This document shows, piece after piece, positions 36,306 to 46,121 of a DNA stretch of 64,000 nucleotides. Within the stretch, counting starts at the first letter, position 1. The number at the start of each line of letters is the position of its first letter. Origin of the DNA: Saprospiraceae bacterium (GTDB lineage Bacteria; Bacteroidota; Bacteroidia; Chitinophagales; Saprospiraceae); the NCBI GenBank assembly GCA_013001595.1, contig JABDMH010000152.1, forward strand, positions 36,201 to 100,200, given 5' to 3'. The position numbers were made by a program, and so were the translations under genes. The notes beneath the pieces were generated by a model. That model was not told the DNA's origin and did not search any database. It was given only the letters and a program-made list of their open reading frames with translations.

Positions 36306-37685
36306 ATGTCAAGAATTCAATTGTTCTTTGTTATATCTATGACATTTTTCGCTGCATGTGATGGAGGCGATTCAGATGCCGTAACAACAAAAGATGGGTG
36401 GCAAATCTTATTTAACGGCAATACCCTAGATGGATGGAAACGATTAAATGGTAGTGCTGAATTTATTGTCGCTGAAGGAGCCATTACCGCCAGGACCAAG
36501 CGAGGCGAACCCAACACTTTTCTGGCCACTAAACAAACTTTTGGAGACTTTGCATTGGAGCTTGAATTCAAGAGTGATCCGTTCATTAATTCTGGAATCC
36601 AGATACGCAGTCTAAGCAATGACTATCAGAGTGGAAAGGTGCATGGATATCAAGTAGAATTAGATCCGTCATCTGAACGATCATGGACTGGTGGCATCTA
36701 TGACGAAGCTAGAAGGGGGTGGTTGTACCCTATGGGCCTTAACTCCCAAGGTGGCAAAGCCTTTAAATCCAATGAGTGGAATAAGATTTACATAGAAGCC
36801 ATCGGAAACCAGATTAAAACGTGGGTAAACGATGTGCCCGCTGCTTTTCTCATAGATGATATGACAGATCGAGGATTCATAGCGCTGCAAGTACATTCCT
36901 ATGATCGTGCAGATCTTGACGGGAGAATGATGCAATGGCGAAACATCCGAATAAAAACACAAAATATTGAGCGTATGGAAGGCGAATTCCCATACATCGT
37001 AAACACCATACCTAATCAAATCTCTCAGGAGGAAAAGTCACAGGGGTGGTTTTCACTATTTGATGACTCCGTAGATAAATGGCGAGGTGCACAAATGGAA
37101 GATTTTCCCGCAAAAGGTTGGAAGATCAATAATGGCTCCCTAATTGCCGAAGGTGCAGCAGATGCGGCAGCTCGAGGTGGCGACATCGTCACTAAAGATC
37201 GGTATGCCTACTTTGAATTTGAAACTGAATTTAAACTAAGTAAGGCTGCCAATTCTGGCATCAAGTACTTTGTCAGAAATGACTACAATGCATCCTCAGA
37301 AGATATGCTTGGCCTGGAGTATCAAATCATAGATGCCGAAGGTTATGCAGAAGCGCATGAACCGTTGACGGAAACGCACACCATGGGAGCACTCTATGAC
37401 CTGATTCCTCCTACAATCCCCGCTATTTTTATTCGGCCTGCTGGCGAATGGAATCATGCCCGCATCGTTAGCAGACCCGACAAAACAGTAGAACACTGGC
37501 TAAATCACATTAAGGTATTGGAGTATAAACGTGGGTCAAATAACTACAATGCATTGGTTAAGCGGAGTAAATTTAAAGGCCTTTCAGATTTCGGTCTGGC
37601 AAGTGAAGGTCACATAATGCTGCAAGACCATGGCGGTGAAGTGAGCTTCAGAAGTATTCAATTGCGCACCATTGCGGAAAAATGA
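36306..37685 (+). CDS. lipoprotein with two DUF1080 (3-keto-disaccharide hydrolase) domains
   Basis: 459 residues. The lipobox is FFAAC at about 15-19. Two copies of the DUF1080 concanavalin-like fold follow: the first from WQILFNGNTLDGWKRLNG, the second from WFSLFDDSVDKWRGAQ with SGIKYFVRND and GLEYQIID. This family includes 3-keto-glucoside hydrolases and sugar-binding modules in planctomycetes and Bacteroidota. It is probably surface-anchored and acts on sugar conjugates; no polysaccharide locus surrounds it. Confidence 0.85.
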   Translation: MSRIQLFFVISMTFFAACDGGDSDAVTTKDGWQILFNGNTLDGWKRLNGSAEFIVAEGAITARTKRGEPNTFLATKQTFGDFALELEFKSDPFINSGIQIRSLSNDYQSGKVHGYQVELDPSSERSWTGGIYDEARRGWLYPMGLNSQGGKAFKSNEWNKIYIEAIGNQIKTWVNDVPAAFLIDDMTDRGFIALQVHSYDRADLDGRMMQWRNIRIKTQNIERMEGEFPYIVNTIPNQISQEEKSQGWFSLFDDSVDKWRGAQMEDFPAKGWKINNGSLIAEGAADAAARGGDIVTKDRYAYFEFETEFKLSKAANSGIKYFVRNDYNASSEDMLGLEYQIIDAEGYAEAHEPLTETHTMGALYDLIPPTIPAIFIRPAGEWNHARIVSRPDKTVEHWLNHIKVLEYKRGSNNYNALVKRSKFKGLSDFGLASEGHIMLQDHGGEVSFRSIQLRTIAEK

Positions 37686-37690
37686 CGCAT

Positions 37691-39094
37691 TTAGGCTATA
37701 TACTTATCTAATCCACTGAGAAATTCTATCTCTTCAACCTGTTTGGGAATACTTGGTCCCAAAAGTCGGCTACCACCGTTCGTGATCACATAGTTATCCT
37801 CTATGCGAATACCCCCGAAATTTTCAAAAGGAGTCAACTTGTCATAGTTGATGAAAGAGTCGCAACGTTTTAGACTTTTCCACTGATCAATGAGCGGTTG
37901 AATAAAGTAAAGTCCTGGCTCTACTGTCAATGTAAATCCGACCCTTAACTTCCGACCTAAGCGGAGTGCATTAAGTCCAAACTGATCACTGCGCTTCACC
38001 TCTTGATCGTATCCTACCTTATCTTCGCCTAAATCTTCCATATCGTGCACATCAAGTCCAATCATATGACCTAGGCCATGTGGAAAAAATAACGCATGTG
38101 CTCCTTCGGCTACCGCCTCATCTGCATTGCCTATCATCAGACCTAAATCTTTGAGATCTAGTACCATCTGCTTGGCAGCAAGAAGATGTACCTCCTGATA
38201 ACTTATGCCCGGTTTTAGTGCTTCGATTGCCGCTGCCTGAGCTCGAAGGACCGATTGATAAATGTCTTTCTGCTGACTGTTAAAGGTAGATGCCACAGGA
38301 ACCGTCCTGGTGATATCTCCAGCATAATTCATACTTGACTCGGCACCAAAATCCCCCAGTACCAATTGACCATCTTGCAGGGTCAAATGATGGTGATGAT
38401 TATGAAGGATTTCTCCTCTAACAGATAATATCACTGGATAGGCGGTATCTACCTCATGTCGATGTACTATTTCCATGATTTTAGCCACAATGTGCGATTC
38501 TTTGACGCCTGCCTTAGCTTCATAAATCATCTCCAAATGCATGTCTCTGCTCAACTCTAAAGCGTACTCCATTTCAGCTAGCTCACGATCCTCTTTGATT
38601 GATCGTTGGCTGACTACTGTTTCGATCAAGCGATCAGACGCCTTGGTTGTGACATCTTCGATCGCCACACCTAAGTATGCATGGACTTTCAGGATGGATT
38701 CACCTTTATAGGGAGGTAAATAATGCACCGCAGCAGATCCGGCAGCCTGTAACATGGCGTGTAAAGCGTCTTCACTCAAGACCCCAGACATTCCCGTTTG
38801 TTCGGCAAGCTCTGATAGTGACCGCTGGGGTCCCATCCAAATGACATGATCCAGCGTAATATCTCTTCCACATAGAAAGGTGTCCCCAGAAGCTAAATCC
38901 ATCAGTAAGGATAGGCCCGGCTGATCAATGCCACAGTAGTATAAGAAATTACTATCCTGCCGGAAGTGAAAGGTATTATCCCGATAATTCTTAGGACTGA
39001 GTTCGTTGCCTTGGATCCAAATCAATCCAGTCTCCATACCCGCCATCAAAGCTTGACGTCGTGTTTGGTACACCACCCTATCGAATAACTTCAT
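37691..39094 (-). CDS. Xaa-Pro aminopeptidase, M24B family
   Basis: 467 residues from the ATG at 39094 (MKLFDRVVYQTRR); an upstream frame extension to 39142 overlaps fumC. The N-terminal creatinase-like domain is followed by the pita-bread catalytic domain. Metal ligands fall in LGDFGAESSMNYAGDITRT (two Asp), HGLGHMIGLDVHD (His), TVEPGLYF (Glu) and GGIRIEDNYVI (Glu). It cleaves the N-terminal residue before proline. It lies 13 bases downstream of fumC. Confidence 0.9.
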   Translation of the reverse strand: MKLFDRVVYQTRRQALMAGMETGLIWIQGNELSPKNYRDNTFHFRQDSNFLYYCGIDQPGLSLLMDLASGDTFLCGRDITLDHVIWMGPQRSLSELAEQTGMSGVLSEDALHAMLQAAGSAAVHYLPPYKGESILKVHAYLGVAIEDVTTKASDRLIETVVSQRSIKEDRELAEMEYALELSRDMHLEMIYEAKAGVKESHIVAKIMEIVHRHEVDTAYPVILSVRGEILHNHHHHLTLQDGQLVLGDFGAESSMNYAGDITRTVPVASTFNSQQKDIYQSVLRAQAAAIEALKPGISYQEVHLLAAKQMVLDLKDLGLMIGNADEAVAEGAHALFFPHGLGHMIGLDVHDMEDLGEDKVGYDQEVKRSDQFGLNALRLGRKLRVGFTLTVEPGLYFIQPLIDQWKSLKRCDSFINYDKLTPFENFGGIRIEDNYVITNGGSRLLGPSIPKQVEEIEFLSGLDKYIA

Positions 39095-39107
39095 AGATTC
39101 AGTTTTG

Positions 39108-40502
39108 CTAGACCATGTCTTGCGGCCTAACCCATTCCTCAAATTCCTCGGTTGTGAGATAGCCCAACGCCAAGGATGCTTCTTTCAGTGTAGTACCTTC
39201 ACGATACGCCTTTTTTGCAATCTTAGCTGCCTTATCATAGCCGATCTTTGTGTTTAGGGCGGTGACCAGCATCAATGAATTGTTGAGATGCTCACTGATG
39301 CGATCTGCATTGGGTTCAATACCTACTGCGCAATTGTCATTAAAGCTGTGGCAAGCATCGGCAATCAGGCGAGCAGATGTAAGAAAATTGAAGATCATCA
39401 TAGGTTTAAATACATTGAGTTCAAAGTGACCATTCATACCCCCGATATTGATCGCTACATCATTGCCCAGTACTTGAGCCATGGCCATGGTCAGTGCTTC
39501 AGATTGGGTAGGGTTTACCTTGCCCGGCATTATTGAAGAACCCGGTTCATTTGCAGGGATTTTGATTTCCCCAATTCCGCTTCTCGGGCCAGAGGCGAGC
39601 ATGCGAATGTCGTTGCCAATTTTCATCAACGATACTGCCACCGTTTTTAAAGCACCATGGGATTCAACAATCGCATCATGTGCCGCTAAGGACTCAAACT
39701 TATTCTTGGCTGAAACAAAAGGGTAACCGCTCAAAGCGGAGATCTTCTTAGCCACTAGCTTGGCATATCCTTTGGGGGTGTTCAGACCTGTCCCCACAGC
39801 CGTGCCACCTAATGCCACCTCACCTAAATGCTTGAGCGAGTGCTTAATAGCCACTACCCCATGACGCAATTGAGATGCATATCCAGAAAGTTCTTGACCT
39901 AAGGTGACTGGTGTTGCATCCATAAAATGCGTTCGACCGATTTTCACCACATCTTTATACTCCTTGGACTTCTCACTCAATGTCTTCTCCAGCGCCTCAA
40001 TTGCAGGAATGGTCTTTTCCATTAGAATGGAATAGGCCGCTATGTGCATTGCTGTGGGAAAGGTGTCATTTGAAGACTGAGATTTATTGACATCATCGTT
40101 GGGATGCAAATACTTCTTCTCATCCTGTAGCTGCCCCCCCTGATTCACGTGCGCCCGATTAGCAATCACTTCATTTACATTCATATTCGTTTGTGTGCCG
40201 GATCCTGTCTGCCAGACCACCAGAGGAAATTGATCAGTCAACTTGGCAGCTCGTATTTCGTCGCATACTTTAGCAATGGCGTTGGCTTTAGCCTTAGAAA
40301 GCACGCCAAGTTCAGCGTTGGTCTGGGCGGCTGCCTTCTTTAAGATTGCAAAAGCGTCAATTACTTCTGTCGGCATGGTGTGGCCGCCAATTTTAAAATT
40401 CTGCAAAGAGCGCTGCGTTTGTGCTGCCCAGTATTTATCGATCGGTACTTTGATTGATCCAATACTATCTTTTTCTGTGCGATGCTTTTTGTTGGTTGCC
40501 AT
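39108..40502 (-). CDS. fumC: class II fumarate hydratase
   Basis: 464 residues. Hydrates fumarate to malate in the TCA cycle as a homotetramer. The class II signature [13 protein letters not shown] (catalytic Ser region) is intact. [19 protein letters not shown] and [13 protein letters not shown] are the other superfamily blocks. It appears to be the first gene of a fumC-M24 peptidase unit. Confidence 0.95.
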   Translation of the reverse strand: MATNKKHRTEKDSIGSIKVPIDKYWAAQTQRSLQNFKIGGHTMPTEVIDAFAILKKAAAQTNAELGVLSKAKANAIAKVCDEIRAAKLTDQFPLVVWQTGSGTQTNMNVNEVIANRAHVNQGGQLQDEKKYLHPNDDVNKSQSSNDTFPTAMHIAAYSILMEKTIPAIEALEKTLSEKSKEYKDVVKIGRTHFMDATPVTLGQELSGYASQLRHGVVAIKHSLKHLGEVALGGTAVGTGLNTPKGYAKLVAKKISALSGYPFVSAKNKFESLAAHDAIVESHGALKTVAVSLMKIGNDIRMLASGPRSGIGEIKIPANEPGSSIMPGKVNPTQSEALTMAMAQVLGNDVAINIGGMNGHFELNVFKPMMIFNFLTSARLIADACHSFNDNCAVGIEPNADRISEHLNNSLMLVTALNTKIGYDKAAKIAKKAYREGTTLKEASLALGYLTTEEFEEWVRPQDMV

Positions 40503-40607
40503 TCCTTTGTATTACGATTAACTTGCGGAAGAAAAAACTGTGAAGGGGCACCATGTGATGGATGATGCGAATACAAAAATAGGGTTTTACTACATAATTA
40601 CGACTGG

Positions 40608-40979
40608 ATGAAGCTAAGAATCAAGGACCAATCGGTGCGATTTAGACTTACCCAAAATGAGGTGCGGCAATTACTCACCACTAGTAAAATATCTGCATCG
40701 ACATACTTGGGTAGCAAAACCTTGTCGTACGAAATCGAAGGTGTGACCGGGAGTAGCTGCAACTGCCTCTTCAAGGATGAAAAGATTTGTATCCATATCC
40801 CCATTAACTCCCTGAATGCGTGGTGCAGCTCAGATCAAATATCACTGCAATATGAGCTAAGGGATAGTGAGCGTTTTCCTTCGCTTCAGATCTTAATCGA
40901 AAAGGACTTCAAGTGCCTGATTGAAAGAACCGGTGAAGACGAATCAGATCTTTATCCAAACCCTCAAGCGCTACAGTAA
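40608..40979 (+). CDS. small protein beside fdhD (DUF7009-like)
   Basis: 123 residues without a signal peptide. It begins MKLRIKDQSVRFRLTQNEVR, a pattern I associate with the DUF7009 family that is often encoded next to FdhD. A C-terminal CLIERTGEDESDLYPNPQ tail is typical. It overlaps fdhD as TAATG, so the two are coupled. It may be a cofactor-sulfuration or formate-dehydrogenase accessory factor; function is inferred from context only. Confidence 0.65.
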   Translation: MKLRIKDQSVRFRLTQNEVRQLLTTSKISASTYLGSKTLSYEIEGVTGSSCNCLFKDEKICIHIPINSLNAWCSSDQISLQYELRDSERFPSLQILIEKDFKCLIERTGEDESDLYPNPQALQ

Positions 40980-41806
40980 TGAAAGAAGGCCATTCAGTGA
41001 TAAATGTTTCCATTCTTAAATCAACCGGTGGACAGTTAGTGGAAGTTGAGGACAAAGTTGTTGCCGAAGATCCATTGGAGATCATAATTAAGCACGGCCG
41101 GAAAGGATCAAGAAGCTCATTCCCACTGGCAGTCACCATGCGCACGCATGGTGAAGATCATGAGCTGGCCTTAGGGTTTTTGTTTACAGAGAATGTAATT
41201 CAGAAGAGGTCAGATGTCAGCTCAATCCAACAGCTCTCTGCAGACCAGATATTGGTACAATTAAACGCTGACATCTTCTTCAATGAGGCAGAGATGCATC
41301 GCAATGTTTATACCAGCTCCAGTTGTGGAGTTTGTGGGAAAGCCAGCATTGACCGTGTGACCATGGCCATACCTTATGTCTTGAAGAGAACACAGCCCAA
41401 AGTATCTACACGATGTATTTCGCAATGGCCAGATGTTTTAAGGAAGAGGCAATCCATGTTTGAAAAAACCGGTGGCATTCATGCTGTAGGCCTATTTCGC
41501 CAGACCAATTTGCTCACATTGCGAGAAGATGTTGGAAGGCATAATGCAATGGATAAATTGATTGGTGCAGCCCTTAGTGATCAGACCTTGCCCCTGGATG
41601 AATGTGCAGTATTGGTCAGTGGCAGAGCCAGTTTTGAGTTGGTTCAAAAGGCACTCATGGCCGGAGTGCCCATACTTGCTGCCGTAGGTGCACCTTCAAG
41701 TTTGGCTATTGATCTGGCTTCTGCACATAATATGACCTTGATTGGGTTCTTACGCAAAGAGCATTTCAATATCTATTGTGGGGCAGAGCGCATTTTAAGG
41801 CATTGA
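40979..41806 (+). CDS. fdhD: formate dehydrogenase accessory sulfurtransferase
   Basis: 275 residues of FdhD, which takes sulfur from a cysteine desulfurase and delivers it to the molybdenum cofactor of formate dehydrogenase. The essential CxxC is in SSSCGVCGKASID. Other family blocks are FEKTGGIHAVGLF, REDVGRHNAMDKLIG and VSGRASFELVQKALMAG. No formate dehydrogenase or molybdenum-cofactor gene is in the window, so the client enzyme lies elsewhere. Confidence 0.93.
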   Translation: MKEGHSVINVSILKSTGGQLVEVEDKVVAEDPLEIIIKHGRKGSRSSFPLAVTMRTHGEDHELALGFLFTENVIQKRSDVSSIQQLSADQILVQLNADIFFNEAEMHRNVYTSSSCGVCGKASIDRVTMAIPYVLKRTQPKVSTRCISQWPDVLRKRQSMFEKTGGIHAVGLFRQTNLLTLREDVGRHNAMDKLIGAALSDQTLPLDECAVLVSGRASFELVQKALMAGVPILAAVGAPSSLAIDLASAHNMTLIGFLRKEHFNIYCGAERILRH

Positions 41807-41861
41807 AAGCTGGTTTTTCGTAGTCAGCCTAATTTTTAGAAATCACTTGGATCGAACTTAT

Positions 41862-41870
41862 TAACTTTGA
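41862..41870 (+). promoter_or_regulatory. -7 box upstream of the sodA mini-ORF
   Basis: TAACTTTGA matches TAnnTTTG and lies two bases before the ATG of a 26-codon ORF at 41873. No -33 partner is evident at 20 bases. Confidence 0.4.
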
Positions 41871-41872
41871 TC

Positions 41873-41953
41873 ATGTTTAAGAATTATGTGATGATTTTCT
41901 TTATATCTGTTGCTATGCCATCACCTCTAGTGGTTTTAATTTCAGAATCTTGA
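41873..41953 (+). CDS. candidate hydrophobic mini-protein or leader peptide upstream of sodA
   Basis: A 26-codon ORF encoding MFKNYVMIFFISVAMPSPLV followed by a short polar end. The core is hydrophobic enough for a membrane segment. It begins right after a -7 box and ends 39 bases before sodA, so it could be a leader peptide or a signal remnant. Conservation is not known. Confidence 0.3.
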   Translation: MFKNYVMIFFISVAMPSPLVVLISES

Positions 41954-41992
41954 GATAGCAACGCTAACGATAAGCCATAAAATTTACAAATT

Positions 41993-42601
41993 ATGTCCTT
42001 TACACTTCCCGATTTACCTTATGCAAATGATGCGCTTGAACCACACATCGACGCGCGAACCATGGAAATACACCACGATAAGCATCATGCTGGATATACT
42101 TCAAAATTAAATGCAGCTATTCAAGGCACCGAATTGGAAGGAAAATCAATCGGTGAAATCTTGGCGGGCGTCTCTGGCCATGGCGCAGGTGTCAGAAACA
42201 ACGGTGGTGGATTTTATAACCACAGTCTATTTTGGGAGATCTTGTCACCGAATGGTGGTGGAGAACCTTCGGGAGGACTTGCTGATGCAATCAATGCTAA
42301 ATTTGGCTCTTTTGCCACCTTTAAAGATGCATTCTCAAAAGCAGCAGCTACACAATTTGGATCCGGCTGGGCTTGGCTACTGGTCGAAGCTGCGGGCAAC
42401 CTCGCTATCTCCAGCACACCAAATCAAGATAATCCACTCATGGATATTGCCCAAGTAAAGGGCACTCCGATTCTAGGCATCGACGTATGGGAACATGCTT
42501 ACTACCTAAACTATCAAAATCGTAGACCAGATTACATTGCCGCATTCTTCAATATCGTGAATTGGGATGAGGTGAGTCGAAGATATCAAGCTGCTAAATA
42601 G
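41993..42601 (+). CDS. sodA: superoxide dismutase, Fe/Mn family
   Basis: 202 residues; dismutates superoxide in the cytoplasm. Metal ligands are in [18 protein letters not shown] and [15 protein letters not shown]. The [13 protein letters not shown] segment is typical of the cambialistic or manganese branch, so Fe versus Mn cannot be fixed by eye. It is closed by a hairpin shared with the convergent lipoprotein gene. Confidence 0.96.
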   Translation: MSFTLPDLPYANDALEPHIDARTMEIHHDKHHAGYTSKLNAAIQGTELEGKSIGEILAGVSGHGAGVRNNGGGFYNHSLFWEILSPNGGGEPSGGLADAINAKFGSFATFKDAFSKAAATQFGSGWAWLLVEAAGNLAISSTPNQDNPLMDIAQVKGTPILGIDVWEHAYYLNYQNRRPDYIAAFFNIVNWDEVSRRYQAAK

Positions 42602-42610
42602 TGACAAACC

Positions 42611-42635
42611 AGCACCCTCGGCAGGCGAGGGTGCT
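42611..42635. terminator. bidirectional hairpin between sodA and the lipoprotein gene
   Basis: Perfect GC-rich 10-bp arms (AGCACCCTCG / CGAGGGTGCT) with a five-base loop lie between two converging stops. The U-tract is weak on both strands, but position and stem strength suggest a shared terminator. Confidence 0.6.
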
Positions 42636-42648
42636 TACCCTTGTTATC

Positions 42649-43155
42649 TTAATACGCTTCTTTGGCTATCTGGTATAGTTGATTAATTTGGTCTTTGTCA
42701 TAGCTGCTTGACATTCCGGCTTGGAAGATGTATTCCTGATCACCTTGAATCTTGACATGCCGAAAATCATAATTGAGTAAGGTATCAATCTGAATGGCAA
42801 ACACGAAACCGTCCTCTTCATCGATGGTTACTTCGCTAAAAAACCGTCCTTGCTGCACATTTTCCAAAAGTTCGGCTTTGAGTTTTTTCTTATCGTGGGT
42901 GCTGGCCCGGGCGCTGAAAAGCTGGAGATTATACCAATCATCGCCTACCAAGGTGATGTCCTTTTGAATACCCCACTCGACAATATTTACCTTAGCACTA
43001 TCTGGCATTACCAAAGTCATAGGAATCCCATATTCGAGCAGATCCTTTTCTGACCATGATGATACATCGGACGGATCGCCACAATTCAAAAAAGTCAAAC
43101 TTAAGATACAACCACAAAAAAGAATAATCGGTAGCTTATACAGACTCTGCTTCAT
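42649..43155 (-). CDS. lipoprotein, hypothetical
   Basis: 168 residues with a lipoprotein signal ending LSLTFLNC (lipobox cysteine near residue 25). The mature domain has alternating strands (VNIVEWGIQKDITLV, GFVFAIQIDTLLNY) and a final helix (KDQINQLYQIAKEAY). The family is not recognised. It is divergent from cutC. Confidence 0.65.
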   Translation of the reverse strand: MKQSLYKLPIILFCGCILSLTFLNCGDPSDVSSWSEKDLLEYGIPMTLVMPDSAKVNIVEWGIQKDITLVGDDWYNLQLFSARASTHDKKKLKAELLENVQQGRFFSEVTIDEEDGFVFAIQIDTLLNYDFRHVKIQGDQEYIFQAGMSSSYDKDQINQLYQIAKEAY

Positions 43156-43184
43156 GCGGTCAAGATATATAAAATAGTCCTAAG

Positions 43185-43943
43185 ATGTTTACATTAGAAA
43201 TCACTGCACACTCTCTACAGTCTTGCCTTGCCGCACAAGAAGGAGGAGCGGATCGAATAGAATTATGCGCCGCACTACAATCGGGAGGTTTGACGCCCTC
43301 ATTGGGCCTCTTACGTGCTGCAAGGCAGTCTGTCGAATTACCAATTCACGTGCTCATTCGACCTCGCATAGGAGGCTTTGTGTACTCCGAACATGAACTC
43401 GAAGAGATGAAAACAAGCATTGAAATCTGTCGAGAGGAAGGTGTCGACGGCATTGTAACTGGATGCCTGCAAGCAAATGGTGCTATAGACTTACCTCAAC
43501 TTGCTTACCTATTTGCTGCTGCTGAGGGTTTGGAAAAAACCTTTCACCGGGCTTTTGACTTGATTCCCGACCCACTTCAAGGATTACAGCAGCTTAAGCA
43601 GCTTGCATGTGATCGCATACTCACTTCAGGTCAAAAGCCAACTGCTTTGGAAGGTAGTGGCTTAATAAAAAGACTTATTTATGCTGCACATGGCACACCC
43701 ACCATTCTGGCTGGTGCCGGCATCAATAGTGAAAACATCCTTGATGTTGCGCACCAAACCGGTGCATCCGAATTTCATGCTTCTGCTAAAATAGCGCACG
43801 CTTCTAAGGGGATTGTCGATCACGTTGGGGTGACTAAATTGGGCGATCAGACTGTGAAAGAGCAGTGGCAGAGTGACCGAGAAGAAATAGAAAGAATGGT
43901 GAGGATTTTGAAAAATCTGGATCAAGGATTAGGTGATCGGTGA
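43185..43943 (+). CDS. cutC: copper homeostasis protein CutC
   Basis: 252 residues forming a TIM barrel. Motifs: EGGADRIELCAAL, SGGLTPSLG, IHVLIRPRIGGFVYSE, TFHRAFD, RILTSGQKPTALEG and GAGIN. CutC was linked to copper tolerance in E. coli, though its biochemical role is uncertain. It stands alone and is divergent from the lipoprotein gene. Confidence 0.93.
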   Translation: MFTLEITAHSLQSCLAAQEGGADRIELCAALQSGGLTPSLGLLRAARQSVELPIHVLIRPRIGGFVYSEHELEEMKTSIEICREEGVDGIVTGCLQANGAIDLPQLAYLFAAAEGLEKTFHRAFDLIPDPLQGLQQLKQLACDRILTSGQKPTALEGSGLIKRLIYAAHGTPTILAGAGINSENILDVAHQTGASEFHASAKIAHASKGIVDHVGVTKLGDQTVKEQWQSDREEIERMVRILKNLDQGLGDR

Positions 43944-43981
43944 GCCCTCTCTAAAAAAGATTTTATGAGCAGGTCACTTAT

Positions 43982-44734
43982 CTAGTAAGTTTCGAAGATC
44001 TTCTTGCCTTCTTCATAGAATCGCTGGTCAATTTTGATCAGGGACCTTATCTCATCTTCATGATCTCTAGTCACATCACGAATGAGCGACTTGCTGCCCT
44101 CATTATGGCGGGAGGTCACCTTTAGGTTTGTTCCCAAAATCTTATTGCACTTCTTAAGCGAATCACTAAATCTCTCAGTTAGACCGATGAAGGTACATGC
44201 TTGTAAATGTTCCAAGGCCTTTTCTACATTATTAAGGGTCGGATGGTAACCAAAAGCTATGGCGCTGCGACATCCTAGCACCTTGTGGCGGTGCTTGACT
44301 ATCTCACCAATAGACATATTTTGATAGTTCTTGTGATGCGTCTTTAGGTGCACAATTTCTGAAATCGTCCGGTCAAAAGGATCCCTTAAGAAAGTCAGCA
44401 TTTGAGGATCTCCACCAAGGTTCATGATGTGCCCATAGCTAAAATGGCCGACGATCCATTTCTTCCGGGCTAATTCTTGACGGATACCTTCTTTTTTCAT
44501 CAATTCCTGAGGCAATAAATACCTTCCGCCGTTGCGAATGGAATGCTCAAAAGCATTGGGATAGATCAGATGATGAGGTTCACTCTCATAGAGTACACGC
44601 AGAAAAGTTGTGCCTGCAGTCTTGGGAATATGAACGAAATATATCTGGCGGTCTGGAGGTTTACTGTCCCGATGGGTCAGCTCAGAGATTAATGATCGCA
44701 ACGCGTACTTAGCATTTAGAAATTTGCTCTTCAA
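43982..44734 (-). CDS. sulfotransferase family protein
   Basis: 250 residues. The 5'-phosphosulfate-binding loop is FVHIPKTAGTTFLRVL, and the downstream FLRDPFDRTISEIVH is the 3'-phosphate-binding motif, the pattern of heparan/chondroitin-type sulfotransferases (Sulfotransfer_2). It probably transfers sulfate from PAPS to a glycan or lipid. It lacks a signal peptide. No neighbouring glycosyltransferases are seen, so it may have been acquired as a single gene. Confidence 0.82.
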   Translation of the reverse strand: MKSKFLNAKYALRSLISELTHRDSKPPDRQIYFVHIPKTAGTTFLRVLYESEPHHLIYPNAFEHSIRNGGRYLLPQELMKKEGIRQELARKKWIVGHFSYGHIMNLGGDPQMLTFLRDPFDRTISEIVHLKTHHKNYQNMSIGEIVKHRHKVLGCRSAIAFGYHPTLNNVEKALEHLQACTFIGLTERFSDSLKKCNKILGTNLKVTSRHNEGSKSLIRDVTRDHEDEIRSLIKIDQRFYEEGKKIFETY

Positions 44735-44829
44735 AAGACAAGGGGATTGATCACTACACTACCGAACAAATCATGAAGCTACGAATATGTAGGCATTGTC
44801 AATATGCTGCAGTTGAGATTATTACTCAC

Positions 44830-45987
44830 CTAAGGACAACCCCCTAACTCAATTTGTAGAGAAGTATTCAGATCTACCGAAAAGCCCGGCATCAGTTCAA
44901 TACTTTCTCCTGCAGAGAGACTCACATTGGACTGATTGGATAGTTGATTTTCTGCTGACAAAACGGTGCCTGCATGCACCTCCATGAAAGAATGGTCAAT
45001 TGGAGAGTACAAATGGTAAAGATCTGGGCAATGCGCTTGATTAGTGTATCCCAAGAAAGATAGCAGGTCGGCATCACTCACTTGCATCGCATCTGTCAGA
45101 TCCATTCCTTGGAAAGGTGCTGGCACAGATACTGAATCAAAGCGTACATAATCGTATTGCCCAATGAGATCTGGTGTATAAGGCGTACCGGGTGCTGGAT
45201 CGGGATCACCGCCCAAACTATCCGGATGGAGGGTATGTGTATTGTGAAAGGTAGTGCCTACTGCTTGCACCTTCGGCCAGTCGGTATAGGTGACCAGACC
45301 AATTTGCACGGTTTCCGAAAAGGTGCCATCGAACGTGACATTCGAACACGCAGATTCAGTTCGGTCATATCTATTGCGCACCTCCCAAGCTCCTCCCGGA
45401 AACTGGGACAATACGATGATGGCATCACCAATGCGGGCCATGCGTACCGTGGCGGTTGAGGTATTAATGGGTATAATATTAAGATTGGAGCTGCTATGGC
45501 AGGTATTCTTTATTTCAAAATTGAAGGTGTTGCCCGTTGCCTGTCCGATCGACATAAACACGTAATTCTGTTGGTCTGGAAGATTTGGGTTGACCACAGG
45601 TTCCCGAATCATAATACCTGCCAGGGAGTAGTCGCTAGCAGGCAAACTGACATAGTCTCTTCCAGTGGCAGTGACCGTCGTAGTAATGATAAAATCACCA
45701 TTGACTAATTTGTACAAATATGCGCCACGATACTCATTAAACCAACTTCCCGTGAATGGCTTCATAAACATATGACCCGCTACAGAATCATGGATGTTAT
45801 AGGATTCCAGTCGGGTGACTCCCCATCCCTCCTCATCGGTGACATTAAGCCAGTTGGCTAGCGAAGCACCTGTGTTAAATTCATCGTTATGGAGTTGAAT
45901 TTGTGCTATGGATAGATCTGCAACCAGACAAAGACAAAGTAGGGACAGTGAACCCACCCAATATTTTACCATGCTATTCATATTCAT
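44830..45987 (-). CDS. secreted concanavalin-like protein with C-terminal stack domain
   Basis: 385 residues with a signal peptide (VGSLSLLCLCLVADLSIAQ). The first half resembles a DUF1349-like concanavalin fold (DEFNTGASLANWLN, FIITTTVTATGRD, YSLAGIMIREP, a VGLVTYTDW-like strand). The C-terminus (SNVSLSAGESIELMPGFSV) matches the repetitive coat-hanger-like stack common at the end of Bacteroidota surface proteins. It is probably a cell-surface carbohydrate-binding or structural protein. Confidence 0.7.
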   Translation of the reverse strand: MNMNSMVKYWVGSLSLLCLCLVADLSIAQIQLHNDEFNTGASLANWLNVTDEEGWGVTRLESYNIHDSVAGHMFMKPFTGSWFNEYRGAYLYKLVNGDFIITTTVTATGRDYVSLPASDYSLAGIMIREPVVNPNLPDQQNYVFMSIGQATGNTFNFEIKNTCHSSSNLNIIPINTSTATVRMARIGDAIIVLSQFPGGAWEVRNRYDRTESACSNVTFDGTFSETVQIGLVTYTDWPKVQAVGTTFHNTHTLHPDSLGGDPDPAPGTPYTPDLIGQYDYVRFDSVSVPAPFQGMDLTDAMQVSDADLLSFLGYTNQAHCPDLYHLYSPIDHSFMEVHAGTVLSAENQLSNQSNVSLSAGESIELMPGFSVDLNTSLQIELGGCP

Positions 45988-46121
45988 AAAGACGCTTTGC
46001 CTCCAAGAGCATTGTACTCAAGAAGCTTGCCATTTGTGACACTTTGTGATTAAGAGCCTTGATTGGCTTGGTTTCCATACGGGGTTTGACTTTCTTTGTG
46101 GCCAATTAAATAATTAGCGCA

